Source: Eutreptiella sp. 'Long Island Sound 2002' (Eukaryota > Euglenozoa > Euglenophyceae > Eutreptiales > Eutreptiaceae). Taken from it: DNA of 64,000 nt. The notes under the pieces are model-generated. The model searched no databases, was not told the DNA's origin, and saw only the letters and a program-made list of their open reading frames with translations. The position numbers were made by a program, and so were the translations under genes. The stretch lies in assembly GCA_964036045.1 (NCBI GenBank), contig OZ038387.1:19716348-19780347 (forward strand), written 5' to 3'. Positions within the stretch are counted from its first letter, which is position 1. Every line of letters begins with the position of its first letter. Below, one piece after another: positions 46,083-52,541 of this stretch.

Positions 46083-47888
46083 CTAGTCAGCCACGTTGAT
46101 GGGTTCCGGTTCTGCGAAAAGCTGCTTTTCCCTGTTGATTTCCTTGATGACACGTTCAGTCATCATGTCTGAGCCCAGTTGCTTCCCTGCCTTCATTCGT
46201 CTCCTGAAGGCCGCGTCGTCGCCCGTTTCCTGCGGCATTTTGTGCGCGAGCATCTGGTCGATGCGCTCTGCCGCCTGTGCGTCCGTGTTGTCATCTCCCA
46301 GCGTGATGTGGACGTATTCACCGGGTGCCACTCCGATGTATTGTCCGGCACTGAGGGCCACTGCCGTGGCGTGCTGGTATTGGAGGGAGGCGTAGGTGCA
46401 GCCCGCGTCGCTCCACATGTTGGGTTCCGGCTTCCAGCTGGTCCAGCATCCAAAGAATGATGCCACGACTTTCGCCGTGTCGTCTCCTGCGCCCTGTGTC
46501 CACCCTACGAACACCGTCGTGGTGTCGTGCCTAGTCGGTTTTGGCGGCCGCTTGATGTCCCTAGAGCGGCTCGTGGACTGTGTCCAGTTGTTGCGGTTGA
46601 GGATGACGTTGGTCATCACGTGGACCAGTTCGTAGCTTTTCATGCCCTTTAGCAGGTGGGCAATCAAGCGTCGGTCTGCATCTGGGTGGAATTGTACCAG
46701 TAGACGGTATGAGTCCACTGGTCGGAACCCCTTGAGGAAGGATGCAATGCTCCTTCCTAGCTCGAGCTGTTCCCTGTCGAGGTCGTCCAGTATCTCCTGT
46801 ACGGACGTTATTCTGTCTTCTTTGTGTTCCGTGTATTGTTGTCTCAGTATATACAGGCTCTCATAGTCCGTTTCGGTGAGCGAGTACGGTCCAGGGTTGC
46901 CGGCGTTTTCCTCCTCTTGTTTTATGGTCTGCAGTGCTTGTGTCAAGCGAGGCAGCAATTGCATGGGCAGGTGTAGTCTCCAGGCGTGCGACCCACTTTG
47001 CCCTGCGGTGTGTTCGGATGCGCACTTCCACCGAAAAGTGTTGTGGGGGTCTTTGCTTGCTATGGTGGATGCGACGTCAGACTGGTGGCCGTTGATCCGT
47101 TTCATAAATGCGTCTCGCGTCCTAATGCCCGTTTCTGGTGGGCACTCCACTACGATTGTAGTCTTAGCCGGTTCTGGTTGTAGTGTGTCTGTGCGGTCTT
47201 CCAGTCCCACTTGTATGGGTGTGCCCTTCGTGAGTGCGTATGTTTTGTGCGTGGGCTCGTGTCCCATCTTTATGGTGTTGTCCAGGTGGAGGGCCATGAT
47301 GGGTTTGGGTTGTAGGTGGTCGACCATAGTTTCGTGTTCCGGGGACCACTTGCGCACGGGGAATTTGTCGAATTGGTATACGCCCCTTACATAGCGGGCC
47401 AGTTTGCGCAGGGGGGCGCGGTGGAGGCAGTCCATGCTGTAGGTTTGTAGTGCTGTAATGTCTTGGCGGTCCGCCTCGTAAGCCAGGATCAGTTCCTTGG
47501 CCCCCAGGTCGCCGAGTGCCCGTAGGACTTGGTCAACCCGTTCGTCCTCACTTCCGCCCCATTCCGTTTGTATGGCGGCGCGCTGCATGCGTCGTTCATG
47601 GTTGCGGCGGGTCCCGGTTGCCTGTGGCAGTAGTAAGTATGTCTTGTTCCGGATGTCTGGGTTCCCTTGATGGTCGGCTTCTGTGTGTACTGTGTATTGG
47701 TGTGCTTCGGCCATCTCGGATACCGTGTGTATACCGTCAGAGTCTGCCTCATGCCTCACCGTCATGACGTCGCGCAGTTTGTGTTGCGCAAACAGAGGGA
47801 GTTGGTAGGTGTTCCTGTCATACCATACCCCTTCCTGTGTTTGCCTCCTGATGTGCTGTGTGGTCACTGCACGGTTTGGGTGCTTTGT
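46083..47888 (-). CDS. ORF D: RRM-containing ORF1-type protein
   Basis: In the same frame as ORF C, separated by one TGA (47889-47891). There is no ATG until about 34 residues after the GTG at 47867. Mostly charged helical sequence, then an RRM-like domain at 46293-46523: RNP2-like TTVFVGW, RNP1-like GCTYASLQY, with the expected spacing. ORF1 proteins of LINEs commonly carry RRMs and coat the RNA in the RNP, which is the likely role. The C-terminal part is basic (KQLGSDMMTERVIKEINREK). It ends at TAG 46083-46085, after which the same frame continues as D'. Confidence 0.7.
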   Translation of the reverse strand, partial: TKHPNRAVTTQHIRRQTQEGVWYDRNTYQLPLFAQHKLRDVMTVRHEADSDGIHTVSEMAEAHQYTVHTEADHQGNPDIRNKTYLLLPQATGTRRNHERRMQRAAIQTEWGGSEDERVDQVLRALGDLGAKELILAYEADRQDITALQTYSMDCLHRAPLRKLARYVRGVYQFDKFPVRKWSPEHETMVDHLQPKPIMALHLDNTIKMGHEPTHKTYALTKGTPIQVGLEDRTDTLQPEPAKTTIVVECPPETGIRTRDAFMKRINGHQSDVASTIASKDPHNTFRWKCASEHTAGQSGSHAWRLHLPMQLLPRLTQALQTIKQEEENAGNPGPYSLTETDYESLYILRQQYTEHKEDRITSVQEILDDLDREQLELGRSIASFLKGFRPVDSYRLLVQFHPDADRRLIAHLLKGMKSYELVHVMTNVILNRNNWTQSTSRSRDIKRPPKPTRHDTTTVFVGWTQGAGDDTAKVVASFFGCWTSWKPEPNMWSDAGCTYASLQYQHATAVALSAGQYIGVAPGEYVHITLGDDNTDAQAAERIDQMLAHKMPQETGDDAAFRRRMKAGKQLGSDMMTERVIKEINREKQLFAEPEPINVAD

Positions 47889-50309
47889 TCAGTAGGTTTT
47901 TAGTCTGGTTTGTGCGTCGTACACAACTGATGCTTTCAATGTGTCTTGCTCTGCTGTAGTCATTGGTTGTTGTGACGCGCCCGTGTTGAGCTTCACGAGT
48001 TCTTCTATGAGCTGGTATTCCGTAGGTGTGTGTATGGGTAGTTTGCCCAGTGGGTTGTTGCAGTCTTCGTGGAATGTGTATGCCTGTGTATCCTCTTGGG
48101 GTGGAGGGGGGACGTAACTTAGCCCTTCGGTGTGTTGGTCAGGTGGTGTGCTAGGTTCCCCATTCTGGGGGGGCTCCCGCTCAGTGGTATCCTCTGGTGG
48201 GGGGTTTGAGTTTGTCTCCAGGATGTCCGGGTTTTCCTTTTTGTCCCCCTGGTCTTGCACACCAGTGTGCAGTCCGGACGTGTGCCTTTCGTAGTTTTCT
48301 GTCAGGGTGCGCACCAGGCCATGGGGCGGGGCGTTGCTATCCGGGCCTGGGTTGGGTTCCACATCACCATCCTGCGTGGCATCCGGCACCCATGGGGTGT
48401 GTTGTGGGTAGACCACGTCTGGGGTAATGGATGTGATCCCGTCATGGCGCACATCCGATGGGTGGTCGGGTGGCGCCCAGCTGGTGGTGTCGTGCTCCAG
48501 GGGCAGGTCGTGTTGCAGGGGTTGGACCAGAAAGAGCCAGTATCGGATGGATAAGGCCATGTGGAAGCCCTCCCTCGTGCCCGTGAGGACATGCAATCTG
48601 TGTCTTGCGATGTGGTAGTATGGGAGGTCAGTCCTGAGGTGTACCTCCCACAGTTGGCCTGTCGTGCTAGGTAGCCTCCTCCACACGTTGTATGCCACGT
48701 GCACTGGCGGGTTGGGAGTTGCGCAGTGATCCGTGTATGTGAGGAGTCTGTTGTTGTAGATTTGTATGTGGAAATACGCGTATGTTGGGTCATCCGGGGG
48801 TGGGGGGGGTATCTTTGGTTGCAGGGTGCCGCGGCACAGTGGGCATCTTAGCAGTCGTGGGTCGTTGGCGCAGTCCTGGCACAGCCTGTGCCTGGGGTCG
48901 CAGCTCAGGTGTGTATCCGCGGGGCTGTCCAAGCATACTGGGCAGTCCTCCGGCGGTGTGGTCTGGGCTGTGCGTTCCACTGCGGGTGTGGTTAGTCCGG
49001 GGTTGGGCTCTGTGTCTCCGTCTTGAGTCGGGTCGTGGACCCAGCTCGTAGGTCTCGGGTAGGGGCGATTGCGTAGGCGTTGTGTTCGGCGGATCTTCCT
49101 GCGTGGTGAGTCACCTATGACCTGGTCAGTGGTGTCTTCATATGGCCGTTTCACGCGTAGGTTTCCTTGGTTCCCGAGGGGGTGTTGCTCGTCCCAGTGG
49201 GTCGTGCTCTGGTGCCTTTTGGGCAGTGGTTGGTGGGTAGGTTCCCGGTCCGCCTTTCGTTTGTGGTGGTTATATACCAGTGTTGACGATTGATGTTCCT
49301 GGTTCGCCATGGGCACGTGGTCTGCGCGCCTCCGTTTTTGTCCGGGGGAGGTGTTGTCCGCGGTGCGTTTGCGTAGCATCCTAGGTGTTTGGTACATATG
49401 TGGTGTGTCTTGGTTGTATCGCGTGCGCTTCGCTGAGGGTGTTGATGGGCTGGGGCCGGGGTTTGGTTCGACATCCCCGTCGCTTGTGACGTCGCGTAAC
49501 CATCCGTCCGGGGTGTCCTCCACGGTCGGTCGGGGGCCCGTCTTGTGTGGTACTGGCGTGCGGTAGGTTTGCGAGGCGGTGTCCGGTATGGCCTCTTGCC
49601 AGGATTCCTGTCGTGGGTATAAGGGGTCTGGGGACATCACGTTGTAGAGTCGCCGTGGCACCAAGTCTGGGGTATCCGGTTGGTGTATGGCAAAATACTT
49701 GCATGTGGTGCAGCGGAAGTACACAAAGTCGGCCATGTTGCATTGGGGGCAAACTACATCGATGGCTGTGGTCATGTTTAATCCTACCGGTGAGTGGTGT
49801 TTTTGTGTTTTTACAGTCAACTCGGTAGTTTCCAAGGGGGCGGGTCGTGGTGTGCCTGGGCCATGTACCTCTTTCACCAGGGGTGCCTCTGGTGATGGCA
49901 CCTCCAATGTGCCATGTGTGGTAGACGGTTCTGCACATGGAGCGTGTATGTTGTGTCCTAAGGGAGGGGTGGATGCGCGCCGCTTTTTTTGCAGTGCCTC
50001 CGTGAGTGCCTGTGTCGCGTATTTGTATAGTTTAGCGGGGTAGTGGGGGTTGGAGGCCGTTTCGATCTCGCTGGCTAGCCAGGTGACCATCTCTCTGTGC
50101 TGGGGGGGGATGTCGTTCCCTGTGGTCTGCGCATCTTCAGGTCCCGGGTTCTTTTCGATATCACCGTCGACCGTGCGGTCCCGCAACAACCCAATGAGGG
50201 CGGGGGGGTGTCGTCGATTGTTGGGGGGTGCCTGCCTAGATGGTGGGTCGCGAGGCATTTCTCCCATGAGGGGGGGGGGGGTGCCCCGAGGGGTAGGGGG
50301 GTTCCTCAC
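47889..50309 (-). CDS. ORF C: 2A-peptide array with zinc ribbon and RING finger
   Basis: 806 codons, opening at a GTG; the first ATG is residue 15, just past a C12 run shared with the end of ORF B. Order: 2A-like 1 (residues 48-57), zinc-ribbon CPQC...CTTC (187-203), 2A-like 2 (277-286), a basic Arg-rich region (300-415), 2A-like 3 (430-439, degenerate), a C3HC4 RING (C456, C459, C470, H474, C477, C480, C489, C492), and a globular-looking segment, then 2A-like 4 (48342-48371) and an acidic Pro-rich end. RING domains usually recruit E2 enzymes as ubiquitin ligases. Active 2As would release each module as a separate protein during translation. The frame ends at a lone TGA before ORF D. Confidence 0.75.
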   Translation of the reverse strand: MRNPPTPRGTPPPLMGEMPRDPPSRQAPPNNRRHPPALIGLLRDRTVDGDIEKNPGPEDAQTTGNDIPPQHREMVTWLASEIETASNPHYPAKLYKYATQALTEALQKKRRASTPPLGHNIHAPCAEPSTTHGTLEVPSPEAPLVKEVHGPGTPRPAPLETTELTVKTQKHHSPVGLNMTTAIDVVCPQCNMADFVYFRCTTCKYFAIHQPDTPDLVPRRLYNVMSPDPLYPRQESWQEAIPDTASQTYRTPVPHKTGPRPTVEDTPDGWLRDVTSDGDVEPNPGPSPSTPSAKRTRYNQDTPHMYQTPRMLRKRTADNTSPGQKRRRADHVPMANQEHQSSTLVYNHHKRKADREPTHQPLPKRHQSTTHWDEQHPLGNQGNLRVKRPYEDTTDQVIGDSPRRKIRRTQRLRNRPYPRPTSWVHDPTQDGDTEPNPGLTTPAVERTAQTTPPEDCPVCLDSPADTHLSCDPRHRLCQDCANDPRLLRCPLCRGTLQPKIPPPPPDDPTYAYFHIQIYNNRLLTYTDHCATPNPPVHVAYNVWRRLPSTTGQLWEVHLRTDLPYYHIARHRLHVLTGTREGFHMALSIRYWLFLVQPLQHDLPLEHDTTSWAPPDHPSDVRHDGITSITPDVVYPQHTPWVPDATQDGDVEPNPGPDSNAPPHGLVRTLTENYERHTSGLHTGVQDQGDKKENPDILETNSNPPPEDTTEREPPQNGEPSTPPDQHTEGLSYVPPPPQEDTQAYTFHEDCNNPLGKLPIHTPTEYQLIEELVKLNTGASQQPMTTAEQDTLKASVVYDAQTRLKTY
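48342..48371 (-). other. 2A-like motif 4 (intact consensus)
   Basis: DGDVEPNPGP, matching D-V/I-E-x-N-P-G-P. Preceded by WVPDATQ. Would separate the RING-plus-globular module from the acidic tail and ORF D. Confidence 0.8.
48834..48944 (-). other. C3HC4 RING finger domain
   Basis: C-x2-C-x10-C-x3-H-x2-C-x2-C-x8-C-x2-C, a textbook RING-HC spacing, beginning CPVCLD and ending CPLC. It lies directly after the third 2A-like motif. Confidence 0.85.
48993..49022 (-). other. 2A-like motif 3 (degenerate)
   Basis: DGDTEPNPGL: Val/Ile to Thr and the final Pro to Leu. The missing final Pro should abolish StopGo. Preceded by WVHDPTQ, the same upstream pattern as motif 4. Confidence 0.75.
49452..49481 (-). 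other. 2A-like motif 2 (intact consensus)
   Basis: DGDVEPNPGP preceded by WLRDVTS. It separates the zinc-ribbon module from the basic region. Confidence 0.8.
50139..50168 (-). other. 2A-like motif 1 (intact consensus)
   Basis: DGDIEKNPGP preceded by LLRDRTV. It would release everything upstream (A/B products, if joined) from ORF C. Confidence 0.8.
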
Positions 50310-52512
50310 GATACTGTGGCAATAGCACGAAGGGATCTGATCCAGGAAATGCGTGTATTCTGGTCATAGTCGCAGGTGCCTGTCCAGTCCGTTGCCCGTC
50401 GGTCGGGGCCTGCGCGGCGCCCCCGCGTACTGATGGCCGGTTTGGGGCCATATATGACATACCTGTCTGGTTATCGTGTACTGCCTGTCGCTGGTTAGCA
50501 GACTGGGCGTCACCGGGGGCGTCGAGCGCGCCCACACCGGTGTGTAGAGCGGGAGAGTAGTCGGTGGCCAAGGGCCCAGCCGGGTAGGTGCCAGTAGCGC
50601 CTGCCATCCCCACGCATGGTCGGCAGGCGGGCACGTTCACACGGCCCGTCGCCTTCGCAGTCCGTTGCCTGTCTGTCTGGCCCCGCGCTGTTGATGGCCG
50701 GGTTGGGGCCATATATGACATTTTTGTGTGTCCGTCCTGTGCTGTCCGTTGCTGGTCAGCATGCCGGGCATCACCGGTGGCAAAGAAAGCGCCCACGCCG
50801 GTGTGCCCGGATAAATAAACTGCGGCCTGGTAGGCAGTGGCCAAGGTCCCGGCCGAGTGGGTGCCAGCGGCACCAGTCATTAGCGTGCATGCCTGAGGTG
50901 CAATTTCCTTACGGCCGGCTTGCCAACGTGCGGTCACCGTGCGGTCGGCGCGGTCCGTTCCAGGTTGTCCGTTCCCGCTGTTCACTGTGGAGAATGGCGC
51001 AAGGCAGGTGTTGGGAAGGTAGCCACAGGCTCCCGCTGTAACCCTCATGCATATGTATGCACATACCAGCACATCAGGTGACGCGGTATCTCGTTGATCA
51101 GGGGGTGGAATGGTGGGGATGTTGGGGATGACCGTCCCCAGTTCCCCCTTGTGGGTCCTGGGTCGGCGCCTCCTTCCTCGCGGCTGACGGGGGGGTGTCT
51201 GTTGTTCTTGCCGTGCGGCCACCACGTCCCAGCCTCCAGTGAAGGGGAAAACCCCAGCCTGTCCCCAGCCGGATGGTTCCGGTCCCTGTTCTGGTGCCTG
51301 CTCTGCGTGTGCATCGTGCCACGTTGCCCTTTCCCCGTGGATCTGAGGGGGTCCGGGCTGGTGCACGGGGTGCTCGTCTGGTGCGTCCGTTGGTCGTCGT
51401 CGGGGGGCATGCGGGTCTGCCAGTGGTCGTGTGCGATCCCTTGAGAGCCACATGTCCAGATACCCCGTCGCCGGTTCGGCATCTGTGCGTCGCTGTATCG
51501 GTGGCTCGGTTCGCAGGATCTCGAGCGCAGCTGCATTCTGCTCGCTGAACCTGGCCCTGGTCCCTGAAGTGTCCTCTGGCAGTATGTGCTGTCCATGGCG
51601 GTCGACGACGGCCCGATACTGCACCTGTGGTTCGTGCTGTGTCTGTGGTGCATACAGTGGTTCACTGTGGTACACCGGCTGCGCCACCGTGTGTTCCATG
51701 CGTGTGGCTGCCCGGTATTGCGCCTGAGGTTCGTGCTGTGTCTGTGGTACACGCAGTGGTTCACTGTGGTACACCGGCTGCGCCGCCGTGTGTTCCATGC
51801 GTGTGGCCGCCTGCTGTGGGAGGGGCTGTCGGTTTACGTCCCCGTGTCCGTGTTGGAGGGCAGGGACCGCACATGGCACCTCCGGGCTGTGAGGATTGCG
51901 GTAGAAATGCAGCGGTTCGGCCACAGGAGTTGGGGGGCAGAGGGGTGAGTGTTGAGGCTGCTGTCCGGGTTCGTGCAGGGAGACCTGTCGTTCCCCTTGG
52001 CGCGTGTCGATGCTCACGCAGTAGCGTCGCCGTGCCTGTGGTGCCGCCTCGTCTTGTGACGGTTCTGCCAGGGTGCGGGCTTGGTCACTGTGTCTGTCAG
52101 TGCTGTGCTGTGGCGCTGGGGCCTCAGGCGTCACGGTTTGCTGTGGTTGGATCGACCGGCAGATTCCTGCTACAGAGTCCGCAAGGGACGTCATGGCCCG
52201 CAGGGCCTGGGTGAGTTCGCCCTTGGAGCTGCGCTTCCGGGACTTTTTCCGTCGGCTGTGGCTGTCACTGTCGCTGTCGCTGGTGCTGTCACTGTCTGTG
52301 TCTCTCCATGACCGTCTGCCTCCTCCCTTCAGACCCACCAGTCGCAACGTCAGGTGGATGGGTTGGTTGTGGTCGTGGTCGGGGTCGGCCAGTGGTCTGT
52401 GAGCAGCTGTCCTTGGTAGAACAGCCGCTGGTGTTGCGGTGGGGGTAGGTGTGGCGTGAGGTGATGGAGGGCATGTTTGATGCCCTTGACTGACCCGGTT
52501 GCCGGAAGGCAA
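50236..52512 (-). CDS. ORF B: end of ubiquitin-like fold, SR/SD region and tandem repeats
   Basis: 758 codons with no ATG at its 5' end (the frame opens at TTG), so entry from ORF A by a -1 shift is implied. Residues 40-64 (LADPDHDHNQPIHLTLRLVG, then LKGG) are the last strand of a ubiquitin-like domain begun in ORF A. Next come a Ser/Asp/Arg block (about 68-95), a 36-residue unit repeated twice (each with QPVYHSEPL and TQHEPQ), and near the end a long diverged duplication (HTGVGAFFATGDA / HTGVGALDAPGDA; MSYMAPTRPS / MSYMAPNRPS). It ends at TAG 50236. ORF C overlaps by 74 bases, and the C12 run there would fuse B to C if it were one base shorter. Confidence 0.65.
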   Translation of the reverse strand: MPSGNRVSQGHQTCPPSPHATPTPTATPAAVLPRTAAHRPLADPDHDHNQPIHLTLRLVGLKGGGRRSWRDTDSDSTSDSDSDSHSRRKKSRKRSSKGELTQALRAMTSLADSVAGICRSIQPQQTVTPEAPAPQHSTDRHSDQARTLAEPSQDEAAPQARRRYCVSIDTRQGERQVSLHEPGQQPQHSPLCPPTPVAEPLHFYRNPHSPEVPCAVPALQHGHGDVNRQPLPQQAATRMEHTAAQPVYHSEPLRVPQTQHEPQAQYRAATRMEHTVAQPVYHSEPLYAPQTQHEPQVQYRAVVDRHGQHILPEDTSGTRARFSEQNAAALEILRTEPPIQRRTDAEPATGYLDMWLSRDRTRPLADPHAPRRRPTDAPDEHPVHQPGPPQIHGERATWHDAHAEQAPEQGPEPSGWGQAGVFPFTGGWDVVAARQEQQTPPRQPRGRRRRPRTHKGELGTVIPNIPTIPPPDQRDTASPDVLVCAYICMRVTAGACGYLPNTCLAPFSTVNSGNGQPGTDRADRTVTARWQAGRKEIAPQACTLMTGAAGTHSAGTLATAYQAAVYLSGHTGVGAFFATGDARHADQQRTAQDGHTKMSYMAPTRPSTARGQTDRQRTAKATGRVNVPACRPCVGMAGATGTYPAGPLATDYSPALHTGVGALDAPGDAQSANQRQAVHDNQTGMSYMAPNRPSVRGGAAQAPTDGQRTGQAPATMTRIHAFPGSDPFVLLPQYREEPPYPSGHPPPPHGRNASRPTI

Positions 52513-52541
52513 ACCGGGGGTCCGGCGCCGCTCACGATCAC
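52321..52541 (-). other. Ubiquitin-like domain spanning the A/B frame junction
   Basis: In ORF A (residues 538-586): SVKGIKHALHHLTPHLPPPQ, then HQRLFYQGQLLTD, matching ubiquitin's VKxxI...GIPPxQQRLIFxGKxLxD pattern. In ORF B (residues 40-64): LADPDHDHNQPIHLTLRLVG, matching [21 protein letters not shown]. The switch lies at 52395: A's Asp codon then B's Pro codon share one base. A Gly-Gly occurs four residues after the expected position (LKGG). Confidence 0.7.
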
